DNA of 64,000 nt. It comes from Rhodovulum adriaticum (GTDB taxonomy: Bacteria > Pseudomonadota > Alphaproteobacteria > Rhodobacterales > Rhodobacteraceae). The notes under the pieces are model-generated. The model saw only the letters and a program-made list of their open reading frames with translations. It ran no database searches and was not told where the DNA came from. Location: positions 248,001-312,000 of the forward strand of contig NZ_SLXL01000003.1 of the NCBI RefSeq assembly GCF_004345735.1, in the 5' to 3' direction. Both the position numbers and the translations under genes were made by a program. This document shows positions 29,404 to 39,910 of this stretch, in pieces. Positions within the stretch are counted from its first letter, which is position 1. Each line of letters begins with the position of its first letter.

Positions 29404-30717
29404 TCAGCGGAAAGCGTGCAGTGTTCCCCGCTGGCTGACGACATAAAGCGTTTGTCCCGCCACCACGGGCCGGGTCGCCGCGCCGCCCGGCAGGGCGACC
29501 TGGGCCAGTTGGGCGCCGCTCTCGGGACTGAAGGCCCGCAGCACCCCGTCATCCGAGGCCACCCACAGCCGCCCGCCGGCCAGGACCGGGCCGAAATGCG
29601 CGTGGATCGCCTTGCGCCGCTTGGCCTTGGATTTGGTGAAATAGGGCAGGTCGACTGCCCAGACCACATCGCCGCTGCCCGCATCCAGACGCACCAGTTG
29701 CGCCTGGTCGGACACGACGAACACGGCGCCGCCCACCGGCAGGATCGCGCCGTATGCGCCTTCCTCGGCGGTCCAGGCCCGCTCACCCGTGTCACGCGAC
29801 AGACGCACTAGCCGCCCGGCCTGGTTGCCCGCATAGACCGCGCCGCCCACGACCACCGGGTCCGCGGCGATATCGTCGATCTGGGCATAGACCAGCCCGC
29901 GCCGCTGCCCCGCGATCGAGGCCGCCCAGGCGCGCACGCCCGTATCGCGGCGCACCGCCACCAGCTCGGCCGATCCCAGCGGGAAGAACGCCAGATCCCC
30001 GGCCACCGCCGGGGCAGCGCCACCGATCAGACCCGCCCTGAGCGGTGTGCCCGGCACCTCCCACTGGACGCGCCCGTCAGCGGCGCGCACGGCCCAGGCC
30101 CGGTTGTCGCGGCTGACCACGTAGACCGTGCCGTCGCTGTAGACCGGCGCGCCGGTGACCGGCGCCTCGGTCCGCTGGGTCCACAGAACCTCGCCGGTGT
30201 CGGGCTTCAGCGCGACCAGCGTGCCAAAGCCGGTGGTCGCGAAAAGCCGACCGCCGCCAAAGGCCAGACCGCCGCCCCCGGCATCTTGGTTACGTTCGAA
30301 TTCGGGGGTCAGGTCGCGCGTCCACAGCGCCTGTCCGCCGGTGGAAACAGCGGTGACATGGCTGCGCGCGTCCATCGCATAGACCACGCCGCCCGCGACC
30401 ACCGGGGTCGCGGTGATGCGAAAGCGGCGGCTGTTGCCCGATCCGATGCCGGTGCTCCACCGCAGGGCGGGCTGGGCAGAAAGGGCCGCATGCCAGGGCT
30501 GGTGCGCGGCGTTGCCGCCCGGCTGCGGCACGTCGGCCCGGTTGACCGCGCCGGGCAGCGCGATCGCCGCCGAGGCGCGGGTTTCAGGCGCCTCGGCCTC
30601 CAGCCCCAACGCGTCGCGCACCCCGACCCGTTCACCGGGCAGGATCGGTTCCTTCTGGCTGCACGCCGCAAGCGACGCGACCGCCGCGAGGATTGCAATT
30701 GCTCGGCCCAGATTCAC
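29404..30717 (-). CDS. BamB-like PQQ beta-propeller lipoprotein
   Basis: 437 residues with a lipoprotein signal (lipobox LAAC, Cys19) and repeated beta-propeller blades of the PQQ type: TGGQALWTRDLT, PDTGEVLWTQRTE, ADGRVQWEVPG, RDTGVRAWAAS, DTGERAWTAEEG, GSGDVVWAVDL. It probably belongs to the BAM complex that inserts outer membrane proteins. The gene order YfgM-like, BamB-like, der supports this. It starts at GTG. Confidence 0.88.
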   Translation of the reverse strand: MNLGRAIAILAAVASLAACSQKEPILPGERVGVRDALGLEAEAPETRASAAIALPGAVNRADVPQPGGNAAHQPWHAALSAQPALRWSTGIGSGNSRRFRITATPVVAGGVVYAMDARSHVTAVSTGGQALWTRDLTPEFERNQDAGGGGLAFGGGRLFATTGFGTLVALKPDTGEVLWTQRTEAPVTGAPVYSDGTVYVVSRDNRAWAVRAADGRVQWEVPGTPLRAGLIGGAAPAVAGDLAFFPLGSAELVAVRRDTGVRAWAASIAGQRRGLVYAQIDDIAADPVVVGGAVYAGNQAGRLVRLSRDTGERAWTAEEGAYGAILPVGGAVFVVSDQAQLVRLDAGSGDVVWAVDLPYFTKSKAKRRKAIHAHFGPVLAGGRLWVASDDGVLRAFSPESGAQLAQVALPGGAATRPVVAGQTLYVVSQRGTLHAFR

Positions 30718-30771
30718 TGCGCTGTCCCCCTGTTGCGGCCCGGCGTTGCGGACCCGTCCCGGTGCGCCGGC

Positions 30772-31425
30772 TCAGCCCTGCTCGGCATCGCCACCCAGCG
30801 CCACAATCAACTGAGTGGCGCGCTGACGCAAGCCCGCGCTGCTGCCCGCGTCCTGGATGGCCGCGTTCAGGTGCCCCAGCGCGGCCTCGGTATTCCCGGC
30901 ATCGACCTCTGCCAGCGCCAGTTGTTCCAGCGCCAGCGGGCGATAGGGGCGCCCCGGCTCGGCCAAGGGCGCAAGGCGGTCGCGGCGAGCCTCGGGGGCG
31001 ATGGCACGCCCCTCCAGCATCACAAGCTTCAGCGCGGCCAACTGGGTGTAATGCACCGGCAGCGTCGGGTCCTCGGCTATGCCGCGCAACACCTCGGCCG
31101 CGGCTTCGCTGCGCGCGCCCTCGTCCGTTTCGCCAGCGGCAAGCAGCGCGGCCAGCGCGCGCGCGTCGCCCGCAGAGGCAAGGTCGGCCAGCGCAGTCGC
31201 GCGGTCGGCGGCATCGGGTTGTTCCAGCGCGGCAAGAATCGCATCACCCAGCGCCTGCGCAGCCGCGCGGTCGCGCGCCTGGGACCACTCGCGCCAGCTG
31301 GCGCCGCCGACGATCAGCAGCACGGCCAGGGCGGCCACCCAGCCGTATCGCTTGATCAGCGCGAACAGCTTGTCGCGGCGGACTTCCTCGGTGACTTCCT
31401 CGATGAAACTGTCGGTCTGGCTCAT
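30772..31425 (-). CDS. YfgM-like TPR membrane protein
   Basis: 217 residues: a short cytoplasmic N-terminus (MSQTDSFIEEVTEEVRRDKL), one membrane helix (about 29-44) and a periplasmic alpha-helical domain rich in Ala/Leu consistent with tetratricopeptide repeats (RPLALEQLALAEVDAGNTEAALGHL). YfgM-type proteins associate with SecYEG and periplasmic chaperones. The neighbours bamB and der match the E. coli cluster. Confidence 0.85.
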   Translation of the reverse strand: MSQTDSFIEEVTEEVRRDKLFALIKRYGWVAALAVLLIVGGASWREWSQARDRAAAQALGDAILAALEQPDAADRATALADLASAGDARALAALLAAGETDEGARSEAAAEVLRGIAEDPTLPVHYTQLAALKLVMLEGRAIAPEARRDRLAPLAEPGRPYRPLALEQLALAEVDAGNTEAALGHLNAAIQDAGSSAGLRQRATQLIVALGGDAEQG

Positions 31426-31624
31426 TGCGCCCTCGCAGGTTCGGCTAGGGCCTGTCTTAGCGCAGGGTCCGCGCGGTTGCCACCCCCACCAAGCCTTGCG
31501 CCATGCGTGCATGACCCTATAGTCTGAACCAGATCGTTTACTGGATCTTGACCGATCCACCACAGGTTTTCCGCACATGTGCCCGGCGCGGTCCGCGCGG
31601 CAGCAAAAGGATTTTGCACTTCCC

Positions 31625-32842
31625 ATGCGCTGGATTTCGATGCTTACCGCGGCCCTCGTGACCGTCTCGCTCTACATGCTGTTGATGGAGCGTGACCGCG
31701 TCATCGCCTTTGCCGGGGCCGAACCCGCCCCGTCAGACACCGCAGCGGAACATGCCAAGACCCACGATCACCGCGTTCCCGTGATGGTCATGCGCAGCAC
31801 CGCGCAAACCGTCCAGGGCCATGTGTTACTGCGCGGCGAAACCGAGGCCGCCCGCGCCGTCGAGATGCGCGCCGAAACCAGCGGCCGCGTCATTTCCGAT
31901 CCCCTGCGCAAGGGGGCCGAGGTGGCGGCGGGCGACATCCTGTGCCAGATCGACCCGGGCACGCGCCAGGCAACGCTTGAACAGGCCCGCGCCGCCCTGC
32001 GCGAGGCAAAACTGCGCCTGCCCGAGGCCGAGGCCGGGGTGGAAAAGGCCCGCAGCGCCTTGGAAGAGGCCAGGCTGAATGACCGCGTCCGGCGGCGCCT
32101 GGCTGAAAACGGCTATGCCTCTGATACCCAGGTGGCGGCCACGGCCGCGGCCGTATCCAGTGCAGAGGCCGGGCTTGCCTCGGCCCGGGCCGGGCTGGAA
32201 GCAGCCCAGACCGCGATCCGCACCGCCGAGGCGCAGGTCGCCAGCGCGGAAACGGAAATCGAGCGGCTGACGATAACGGCCCCCTTTGGCGGCGTGCTCG
32301 AATCGGACACGGCGGAACTGGGCGCGCTGCTGCAGGCGGGCTCGCTCTGCGGCCGGGTGATCCAGATGGACCCGATCCGCCTAGTCGGCTACGCGCCCGA
32401 AACCGAACTGGCCCGGATCGAGCTGGGCGCGATGGCGGCCGGGCGGCTGGTTTCCGGGCAAGAGGTGATGGGCCGGGTGACCTTTGTCGGCCGCGAAGCC
32501 GATGCCGCCACCCGGACCTTCCGTGTCGAGGTCGAAATCGACAATGACGCGGGCCAGATCCGCGCCGGGCAGACGGTCGAGATCCGAATTCAGACACCGG
32601 GCCGCCGCGCCCACCTGCTGCCGCAATCGGCATTAACCCTGGACGATGCCGGGCGGCTGGGGGTGCGGCTGGCCGATGCCCAGGCAACGGCCCGCTTTGC
32701 CCCGGTCACGGTCCTGCGCGACGGCCAGGCCGGGATCTGGGTATCGGGCCTGCCCGACAGCGCCGACGTGATCGTTACCGGGCAGGAATTCGTCACCGAT
32801 GGCGTGGCCCTTGCCGTAACCTATCGCGAGCGCGACCAATGA
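31625..32842 (+). CDS. RND efflux periplasmic adaptor (membrane fusion protein)
   Basis: 405-residue HlyD/MexA-type adaptor. After an N-terminal membrane anchor it has a lipoyl half (AETSGRVISDPLRKGAEVAAGDILCQID), a long coiled coil (about 110-205, with ARAALREAKLRLPEAEAGVEKA and similar), the second lipoyl half (TITAPFGGVLESD), then beta-barrel and membrane-proximal domains. It lacks the usual lipobox. Its stop overlaps the permease start (ATGA), making an efflux operon. No TolC-type channel gene or regulator is adjacent. Confidence 0.93.
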   Translation: MRWISMLTAALVTVSLYMLLMERDRVIAFAGAEPAPSDTAAEHAKTHDHRVPVMVMRSTAQTVQGHVLLRGETEAARAVEMRAETSGRVISDPLRKGAEVAAGDILCQIDPGTRQATLEQARAALREAKLRLPEAEAGVEKARSALEEARLNDRVRRRLAENGYASDTQVAATAAAVSSAEAGLASARAGLEAAQTAIRTAEAQVASAETEIERLTITAPFGGVLESDTAELGALLQAGSLCGRVIQMDPIRLVGYAPETELARIELGAMAAGRLVSGQEVMGRVTFVGREADAATRTFRVEVEIDNDAGQIRAGQTVEIRIQTPGRRAHLLPQSALTLDDAGRLGVRLADAQATARFAPVTVLRDGQAGIWVSGLPDSADVIVTGQEFVTDGVALAVTYRERDQ

Positions 32843-35800
32843 CTGGCATCGTCGACTGGGCCGCCGCCCGCGCGCGCATGGTCATCGCCTTCGTGGTGAT
32901 GTCGATCCTTGCCGGTGTGCTGGCCTATACCGGCCTGCCGAAAGAGGGCGAACCGGATATCGAGGTGCCCGCGCTCTTCATCTCTGTCCCTTTCCCGGGC
33001 ATTTCGGCCGAGGATGCAGAGAAACTGCTGATCGAGCCGATGGAAACGGAACTGGCCGACCTGGACGGGCTGGATTCCATGACCGCCACCGCACGCGAGG
33101 GTTATGCCGGCGTCGCGCTGGAATTCGAATTCGGCTGGGACAAGACCAAGATCATCGCCGATGTCCGCGACCGGATGAACACCGCCGAGGGGGAATTTCC
33201 CGAGGGGTACGAGAAATACTCGATCTCGGAAATCAACTTCTCGGAATTCCCGATCATCATCGTTTCCCTGTCCGGCCCCCTGCCCGAACGCACCCTTCTG
33301 CGCCTGTCCAAGGATCTACAGGACCGTCTGGAGGGGCTGGATTCCGTACTGGAGGTCGCCCTTGCCGGGCAGCGCGACGAGATGCTGGAGGTCATCATCG
33401 ACCCGCTGCGGCTGGAATCCTACAACGTCACGGCGGGCGAGTTGATCAATGTCGTGACCGCCAACAACCAACTGATCGCCGCAGGCGAGGTCGAGGCACC
33501 CGGCGGCGCCTTTTCGGTCAAGATCCCCGCCTCCTTCGACGATCCCACGGATGTCTACGACCTGCCGGTCAAGACCAACGGCGACCGCGTCGTCACCCTG
33601 GGCGATCTGGCCGAAATCCGCCTGACTTTCGAGGATCGGACCTCTACCGCGCGGTTCAACGGGGAACCCACGGTCGCCCTGCAAGTGGTCAAACGCAAGG
33701 GCTTCAACATCATCGAGACCGCCGCCACCGTGCGCGAGGTCGTCGCCCGGACCCAGGCCGCCTGGCCCGAAGACCTGCGCCGGGCGATCAGCGTGGAAAC
33801 CTCGCTGGACCAGTCGGACACCGTGGATTCCATGGTGCGCCAGCTGGAGGGGTCGGTGCTGACCGCCATCGCGCTGGTGATGATCGTCGTGCTGGCCTTC
33901 CTCGGGACGCGTTCGGCATTGCTGGTGGGCTTTGCCATCCCGACCTCGTTCCTGCTGTGCTTCGTGCTGCTGGGCATCATGGACGTGGCCGTTTCCAACA
34001 TCGTGATGTTCGGCCTGATCCTGGCCGTGGGCATGCTGGTGGACGGCGCAATCGTCGTGGTCGAATATGCCGACCGCCGCATTTCCGAGGGCGTTGGCCC
34101 GATGCACGCCTTTACCGAGGCGGCCAAGCGCATGTTCTGGCCCATCGTCAGTTCCACCGCGACGACGCTGTGCGCCTTTCTGCCGATGCTGTTCTGGCCC
34201 GGCGTCGCGGGCGAGTTCATGGGCATGCTGCCGGTCACCCTGATCTTCGTGCTGACAGCCAGCCTGATGGTCGCGCTGGTCTACCTGCCCGTAGTGGGCG
34301 GCGTCGCGGGGCGCTTTTCGCGGATCCTGTGGAGGATCACTGCCGTTGTGCGCCCGCGCCCGCTGATCCTGCGGCTGGCGCTGACGGGGCTGGCCTTCGG
34401 CACGGTCTTTCTGGGCGCCATGCTGATGCTGAACCCGGCCTACCTGGGACCGGCCCCGCCCCTGCCCGGTGCCGCGGGCCTGTTGCCGGGCGTTGCGCTG
34501 TTCCTGGCGGGGCTGGTGCTGTCTTCGATCGCGGTCAACGCGCTGCAACGCCCGCGCAAGAAACCTGTCCGGGCCGGATACCGCCGCCGGCCCATCGGCC
34601 ATTTCATCAAGTTGATCGTCGGCAACCCGGTGATGCCGCTGGTGACCATTGCGGTGGTGCTGGGGTTCGTCGTGATGGTGTTCGGCTATTACGGCAAGAA
34701 CAACAACGGCACGGAATTCTTCGTCGCGACCGAACCGGAACAGGCCATCGTCTACGTGCGCGCACGCGGCAACCTCTCGCTGGCGGAAAAGGACACGCTC
34801 GTCCGCCAGGCAGAGGTTATCGCGCTGGCGCACCCGGCGGTGGACAGCGTCTTTGCCTTTGCGGGCGATGGCGGGCTGGACCAGAACACCGGCGGCGCAA
34901 GCCCACCGCTGGATACCGTGGGTCAGATCCAGATCGAGTTGCTGGATTGGGAGGCGCGCAAGGACAACCCCGCCTTTGACGGCGACCGCGTGCTGGACGA
35001 GATCGAGGCCCAGCTTGCACAGATCCCGGGGGTGCGCACGGAAATCCTGGCGCAAAGCCGCGGCCCCGCCTCGGCCAAGCCGGTGCACCTGCGCCTGACC
35101 GGCGAAGAATGGGGCCCGCTGACCGAGGCCGCCGAACTGGCCATCGCCCGGTTCGAGGCGACCGACGGCCTGACCGATGTCGAGGATACCATGCCCCTGC
35201 CCGGGATCGACTGGCAGGTGGACGTGGATGTCGAGGCTGCCGGCCGCTTCGGCGCCGATGCCGCGACAGTGGGCGCGATGGTACAGCTTGTCACCCGCGG
35301 GCTGAAGCTGGACACGATGCGCGTCCCCTCCTCGGACGAAGAGATCGAGATCCGCGTGCGCCTGCCCGAACAGGACCGTGTGCTGTCCACCCTGGATACG
35401 CTGAAGGTGCGCACCGCCCAGGGGCTGGTGCCGCTGGCCAATTTCATCACCCTCACCCCGGTCGAAAAGCTGGGCCGCATCAACCGCGAGGGCGGCAAGC
35501 GCTATTTCGACATCAAGGCCGGGGTCGCGGACGGGCTGACCAATGCCGACGGCGCCCCGATCAACGCGAATGAGCGGATCGCGCTGCTGACCGAATGGCT
35601 GCAGACCGATCCGCTGCCCGCGGGCGTGGCCTGGGAATGGACCGGCGACCAAGAGGAACAGGCCGAATCCGGCGCCTTCCTGATGAAGGCCTTTGCCGCG
35701 GCCCTGGCGCTGATGTTCATCATCCTGCTGGCGCAGTTCAACAGTTTCTACAATGCCGTGCTGGTGCTGCTGGCGGTGGTGATGTCCACCGCGGGCGCCC

Positions 35801-36423
35801 TGATCGGGATGCTGGTCATGGGCCAGCCGTTTTCCATCATCATGACCGGCGTCGGCATCGTCGCCCTGGCCGGGATCGTGGTGAACAATAACATCGTCCT
35901 GATCGACACCTACCAGGGCTTTGCCCGCTACATGCCGCAGGTCGAGGCCATCGTGCGCACGGTGGAAATGCGTCTGCGCCCGGTGCTGCTGACCACGGTC
36001 ACCACAATGGCGGGGCTCAGCTCGATGGTGCTGGGGATCAGCTTCGATTTCGCCAATGGCGGCTATACCGTGGACAGCCCCACCGCCCTGTGGTGGAAAC
36101 AGCTGGCGACGGCGGTGGTCTTTGGCCTGGGCACCGCAACGCTGCTGACGCTGATCTTTACGCCCTCGATGCTGGCGCTGCGGGTCTGGTTCCGCAAGGG
36201 CGCCTACGGGTCCATGGTGCGGATCCGGGCCCTGGCCGGCGGTGCCGACAGCCTGGCGGCGCGGCAACTGGCAATTCAGCGCGCCGCGCGCGGCGTCGGT
36301 TCGCCGGATCTGCTATGGACCGACCTGCCGCCCGATGGCCCCGACCCCGCCGATGCCGACAGCGCACCGCAGGGGCCGACCGGCGGCAAGGCGCCCGCCA
36401 CACCGCTGCGCGCGGCCGAATAG
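32839..36423 (+). CDS. RND efflux transporter permease, enlarged
   Basis: Proton-driven AcrB-like pump, 1194 residues compared with about 1030-1050 for standard members. Family features: MTGIVDWAAARARMVIAF start, porter domains, TM4 with GMLVDGAIVVVEY and TM10 with GIVVNNNIVLIDTY. Compared with AcrB, Asp408 is Gly and Lys940 is Asn, so the proton relay differs, as in several RND branches. Two extra hydrophobic segments (about 509-531 and 548-570) are inserted between TM6 and TM7, and about 70 polar residues extend the C-terminus. The substrate is unknown. Confidence 0.93.
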   Translation: MTGIVDWAAARARMVIAFVVMSILAGVLAYTGLPKEGEPDIEVPALFISVPFPGISAEDAEKLLIEPMETELADLDGLDSMTATAREGYAGVALEFEFGWDKTKIIADVRDRMNTAEGEFPEGYEKYSISEINFSEFPIIIVSLSGPLPERTLLRLSKDLQDRLEGLDSVLEVALAGQRDEMLEVIIDPLRLESYNVTAGELINVVTANNQLIAAGEVEAPGGAFSVKIPASFDDPTDVYDLPVKTNGDRVVTLGDLAEIRLTFEDRTSTARFNGEPTVALQVVKRKGFNIIETAATVREVVARTQAAWPEDLRRAISVETSLDQSDTVDSMVRQLEGSVLTAIALVMIVVLAFLGTRSALLVGFAIPTSFLLCFVLLGIMDVAVSNIVMFGLILAVGMLVDGAIVVVEYADRRISEGVGPMHAFTEAAKRMFWPIVSSTATTLCAFLPMLFWPGVAGEFMGMLPVTLIFVLTASLMVALVYLPVVGGVAGRFSRILWRITAVVRPRPLILRLALTGLAFGTVFLGAMLMLNPAYLGPAPPLPGAAGLLPGVALFLAGLVLSSIAVNALQRPRKKPVRAGYRRRPIGHFIKLIVGNPVMPLVTIAVVLGFVVMVFGYYGKNNNGTEFFVATEPEQAIVYVRARGNLSLAEKDTLVRQAEVIALAHPAVDSVFAFAGDGGLDQNTGGASPPLDTVGQIQIELLDWEARKDNPAFDGDRVLDEIEAQLAQIPGVRTEILAQSRGPASAKPVHLRLTGEEWGPLTEAAELAIARFEATDGLTDVEDTMPLPGIDWQVDVDVEAAGRFGADAATVGAMVQLVTRGLKLDTMRVPSSDEEIEIRVRLPEQDRVLSTLDTLKVRTAQGLVPLANFITLTPVEKLGRINREGGKRYFDIKAGVADGLTNADGAPINANERIALLTEWLQTDPLPAGVAWEWTGDQEEQAESGAFLMKAFAAALALMFIILLAQFNSFYNAVLVLLAVVMSTAGALIGMLVMGQPFSIIMTGVGIVALAGIVVNNNIVLIDTYQGFARYMPQVEAIVRTVEMRLRPVLLTTVTTMAGLSSMVLGISFDFANGGYTVDSPTALWWKQLATAVVFGLGTATLLTLIFTPSMLALRVWFRKGAYGSMVRIRALAGGADSLAARQLAIQRAARGVGSPDLLWTDLPPDGPDPADADSAPQGPTGGKAPATPLRAAE

Positions 36424-36433
36424 CGCGGGCCCC

Positions 36434-38263
36434 TCAGGCGGCGTCGTTCTCTTCGCCGGCCTGTTGTCGCATCCACATTGCCGCGTAGCGCCCGCCCCGG
36501 CTGAGCAAGGCATCGTGGGTGCCCTCTTCGATCACGCGGCCCGCCTCCAGCACGACGATGCGGTCGGCATCGACGATGGTGGACAGGCGGTGCGCGATGG
36601 CGATCACCGTGCGGCCCTCGCCCATGGCCTTCAGCTGCGCCTGGATACCCGCCTCGGTCTCTGAATCCAGCGCCGAGGTGGCCTCGTCCAGCAACAGGAT
36701 CGGCGGGTTCTTCAACAGTGTGCGGGCAATGCCGACGCGCTGTTTTTCACCGCCCGACAGTTTCAGCCCACGCTCGCCCACCTGGGTTTCATAGCCCTGC
36801 GACAGCGAGGCGATGAAATCGTGGATCTTGGCCGCCTTCGCCGCGGCTTCGATCTCGGCGAAACTGGCCTCGGGGCGGCCATAGGCGATGTTGTATCGGA
36901 TGCTGTCGTTGAACAGCACCGTGTCCTGGGGCACGACGCCGATCTGCGCATGCAGGCTGTCCTGGGTCACGTCGCGCACATCCTGCCCGTCGATCAGGAC
37001 GGCCCCGCCCGTCACGTCGTAGAACCGGAACAACAGCCGCCCGATCGTGGACTTGCCCGCGCCAGAGGGACCGACGATCGCGACCTTGCGGCCCGCCGGC
37101 ACCGTGACGGACACCCCGTGCAAGATTGGCCGCACGGGATCGTACCCGAAGCGGATATCGCGCAACTCGACCTTGCCGCCGGTGACGCGCAGGGGCGGTG
37201 CGCCCGGCTTGTCGGTGACCTCGGCGGGCTGTTCCAGCAACTCGAACATTTCGCCCATGTCCACCAAGCTCTGCCGGATTTCCCGGTAAACCGTCCCGAG
37301 GAAGTTCAGAGGCATGGTGATCTGGATCATGTAGGCGTTGACCATCACGAAATCGCCGGTGGTCAGGGTGCCCGCCTGCACCCCCATCGCCGCCATCACC
37401 ATCACGGCGATCAGGCCGCCGGTGATCAGCAGCGACTGGCCGAAGTTGAGAAAGGCCAGCGACTGCGAGGTCTTGACCGCCGCCTCTTCATACCCGGCCA
37501 TCGCCTGGTCATAGCGCCCGGCCTCGCGCGCCTCGGCACCGAAATACTTGACCGTCTCGAAATTCAGCAGGCTGTCGATGGCCTTCTGGTTGGCGTCGGT
37601 GTCCTGCTGGTTCATCCGGCGCCGGATCTGCACCCGCCATTCCGTCACCTTGAACGTGAACTGAACGTATAGCGCGATGGTGATGACCACCGCCGCCAGG
37701 TACCACACATCGAAAACGAAGAAGAAGATCAGCGCCACCATGGACAGCTCGATCACCAACGGGCCGACGCTGAACAGCATGAAACGCAACAGGAATTCCA
37801 CGCCCTTCACGCCGCGTTCGATGATGCGCGACAGCCCGCCGGTCTTGCGCGTGATGTGATAGCGCAGGCTGAGCCGGTGAATGTGGGTAAAGGTTTGCAG
37901 CGCCAGCCGCCGCAGCGCCCGCTGCGCCACGCGGGCAAAGATCGCGTCGCGCAATTGCTGGAACCCGGTGTTCATCAGCCGGGCCATGCCATAGGCCACG
38001 GTCAGCCCCACCGCGCCCACCGCCAGCAGCATGGCATCCGGGGCCCCCTCGCCCGTCAGGCTATCCACCGCCGCCTTGTAGAAGAAGGGGGTCAGCACGG
38101 ACACGACCTTGGCCAGGATCAGTGCCACCATCGCCAGCACCACGCGCCGCTTTACCCAGCCCTGCCCCTCGGGCCAGAGATAGGGCAGAACCTTGCGGAT
38201 CGTGCGCAGGCCCTGTTCGCGGTCAAGCTTGGACAGGTCGGCAGTGGTTGGACGGGGGGGCAT
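36434..38263 (-). CDS. Atm1-type ABC exporter
   Basis: 609-residue fused permease-ATPase half-transporter, working as a homodimer. The membrane part (about 35-330) contains the Atm1/ABCB7-type stretch NQKAIDSLLNFETVKYFGAE near residue 225-244. The ATPase has Walker A GPSGAGKST at 398-406, signature LSGGEKQR and Walker B ILLLDEATSALD. Relatives export glutathione-linked sulfur or metal conjugates and protect against heavy metals. It is convergent with the RND permease, ten bases apart. Confidence 0.92.
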   Translation of the reverse strand: MPPRPTTADLSKLDREQGLRTIRKVLPYLWPEGQGWVKRRVVLAMVALILAKVVSVLTPFFYKAAVDSLTGEGAPDAMLLAVGAVGLTVAYGMARLMNTGFQQLRDAIFARVAQRALRRLALQTFTHIHRLSLRYHITRKTGGLSRIIERGVKGVEFLLRFMLFSVGPLVIELSMVALIFFFVFDVWYLAAVVITIALYVQFTFKVTEWRVQIRRRMNQQDTDANQKAIDSLLNFETVKYFGAEAREAGRYDQAMAGYEEAAVKTSQSLAFLNFGQSLLITGGLIAVMVMAAMGVQAGTLTTGDFVMVNAYMIQITMPLNFLGTVYREIRQSLVDMGEMFELLEQPAEVTDKPGAPPLRVTGGKVELRDIRFGYDPVRPILHGVSVTVPAGRKVAIVGPSGAGKSTIGRLLFRFYDVTGGAVLIDGQDVRDVTQDSLHAQIGVVPQDTVLFNDSIRYNIAYGRPEASFAEIEAAAKAAKIHDFIASLSQGYETQVGERGLKLSGGEKQRVGIARTLLKNPPILLLDEATSALDSETEAGIQAQLKAMGEGRTVIAIAHRLSTIVDADRIVVLEAGRVIEEGTHDALLSRGGRYAAMWMRQQAGEENDAA

Positions 38264-38335
38264 GGCTGCTCTTGTCGGTTGGGATGCTATCGGCCGAACC
38301 TAAAGCGCTGCGCCGCAGAAGACCAGCGGCGCCCG

Positions 38336-39823
38336 TCAGCGGGGGGCCTGACCGTCCTCGGGCAGGTCGAAGATCTGGCCGGGATAGATCAGGTCCGGAT
38401 CGCAGATCCGGTCGCGATTGGCATTGTAGATCTTCACGTAATCCAGCCCGCTGCCATAGGTCCGGTCGGCGATCCCCCACAGGGTATATCCCGGCTGCAC
38501 CGTCACCAGCCGGACGGGGGCCACCGGGACCGGGGCGACCGTCGGGTCGGCGTCGTCGCCGGCCGCCTGCAGGCGCGCGGGCGCCTCGCGCAGGAAGGGG
38601 GTTTCGAACCGGGCGCTCACCCGGCCCTGGGCATCCAGCTGGTCCGCGCGCATCGTGTAAACCCCCGGCGCGATCCCGTCCAACCCCAGCCGCCAATGAC
38701 CATCGGCATCGGCACGGGCCAGACCGGCGGGGGCGTTGTCCAGATACAGGCGCACCGCGGCCCCCGCAGCGCCACGGCCCGATACGCGCACATTGCCCGC
38801 GGCATCATAGGCAATCGCGTCGATCATCACCGTTTCCGGGCCAGGCGCAGGGTCGCCCAACGGCGGCTGCAGAACCCGCACGCCGCCGGCATCGGCCAGG
38901 AACACGGCCGGGGCCTGCCGCGGCGCGGCGGGCGGCTGGCCCGCCTGCGGGGCACCGGGGGCAGCCGGGGCCAGTTCCACCGGCACGCTGGGGGCCTGGT
39001 CATCGGGTGTCACACCACGGCCCGGCTGATCCGCCGCGACAGGCGCGGCGCGGTCGGGCACACGGGATGGCAGCGGGACATTCTGCGCGGCCTCGTCCAA
39101 GATCCCAGTACCGGGCGGCGGGGCGGGCACGGTCCGGACGGGTTCAGGCGGTTCTGCGGGTTCTGCCGGTCGGGACAGTTCGGCGGTCACCGCCGCAGGC
39201 GGCGCCGGGTCGGCGGGCGCCTCGGGCGCGGGCGGGGTGGTCAGCGGGGCGGAGCGGGGCGGCGCCCCGGTGACGGGCGCCAGCAACACCGTCGCGTCCG
39301 AGGTCACCTGCTGCCCGGTTCCCGTTTCCATCAACAGTTGCACCGGCCGTGGGCGATCCGAGGGCGGCAGCGCGAAGAAGACCACGAACCCACCATCCCG
39401 CCCGACCGCGGCACGGGCACGTTCGGTTCCCGATACCAGAACGGCAACCGCGCTGCCCGGGACCGCCTTGCCCGCGACCAGCGCGTTGCCCTCGTCATCG
39501 ACGCGCACCACGTCAAAGCTGGGGGATGGCAGGGCGGGCGCCACCGGCGCAGCAGCCGGGCGCGCAGGCGGACGCGGCGCGCCCTCTGCCGCGGGGGCGG
39601 GTTGTGCAGCGGGCGCCGCCCCCTGCGCCGGGTCGGGTGCTGGAACAATCGGCTTTTGCGGCACGGTGGTCCCGGTCACAGCCGGGCTCGCCGGCGATCG
39701 CGCGGGGGGCGCTGTTCCGGGGGCGCCCTGCCACAGCGTCACGCCGACCAGAGCGACCGCGACAATGGCCCCGGCGGCCAAACCGCCCGCGACCCACCGC
39801 CCAGATTTTCGCCCTTGCGCCAT
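38336..39823 (-). CDS. LysM-domain cell envelope protein
   Basis: 495 residues. An N-terminal membrane anchor ([22 protein letters not shown]) is followed by a proline/alanine-rich linker interrupted by Ig-like beta segments ([41 protein letters not shown]). A C-terminal LysM module (about the last 55 residues: [37 protein letters not shown]) binds peptidoglycan. I prefer the ATG at 39823 to one 13 codons upstream. It is divergent from the LOG-family gene. Confidence 0.88.
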   Translation of the reverse strand: MAQGRKSGRWVAGGLAAGAIVAVALVGVTLWQGAPGTAPPARSPASPAVTGTTVPQKPIVPAPDPAQGAAPAAQPAPAAEGAPRPPARPAAAPVAPALPSPSFDVVRVDDEGNALVAGKAVPGSAVAVLVSGTERARAAVGRDGGFVVFFALPPSDRPRPVQLLMETGTGQQVTSDATVLLAPVTGAPPRSAPLTTPPAPEAPADPAPPAAVTAELSRPAEPAEPPEPVRTVPAPPPGTGILDEAAQNVPLPSRVPDRAAPVAADQPGRGVTPDDQAPSVPVELAPAAPGAPQAGQPPAAPRQAPAVFLADAGGVRVLQPPLGDPAPGPETVMIDAIAYDAAGNVRVSGRGAAGAAVRLYLDNAPAGLARADADGHWRLGLDGIAPGVYTMRADQLDAQGRVSARFETPFLREAPARLQAAGDDADPTVAPVPVAPVRLVTVQPGYTLWGIADRTYGSGLDYVKIYNANRDRICDPDLIYPGQIFDLPEDGQAPR

Positions 39824-39910
39824 GGCCTTGCATCCCCCGTGCCCGCGCGCTTGCGGGACCATAGCAACCCGGCTATCACGGGTCCAGATTTCCGCAACCC
39901 CGAGGTTTCC

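Noticed and set aside
33316-36267. 983-codon open frame opposite the RND permease.
   Set aside because: Antisense shadow; composition rich in His/Gln/Arg/Gly with no hydrophobic or domain structure.
37856-39910. N-terminal extension of the LOG-family frame over the LysM gene.
   Set aside because: The LOG family starts at the ATG at 39911; the upstream part is antisense to the LysM gene.
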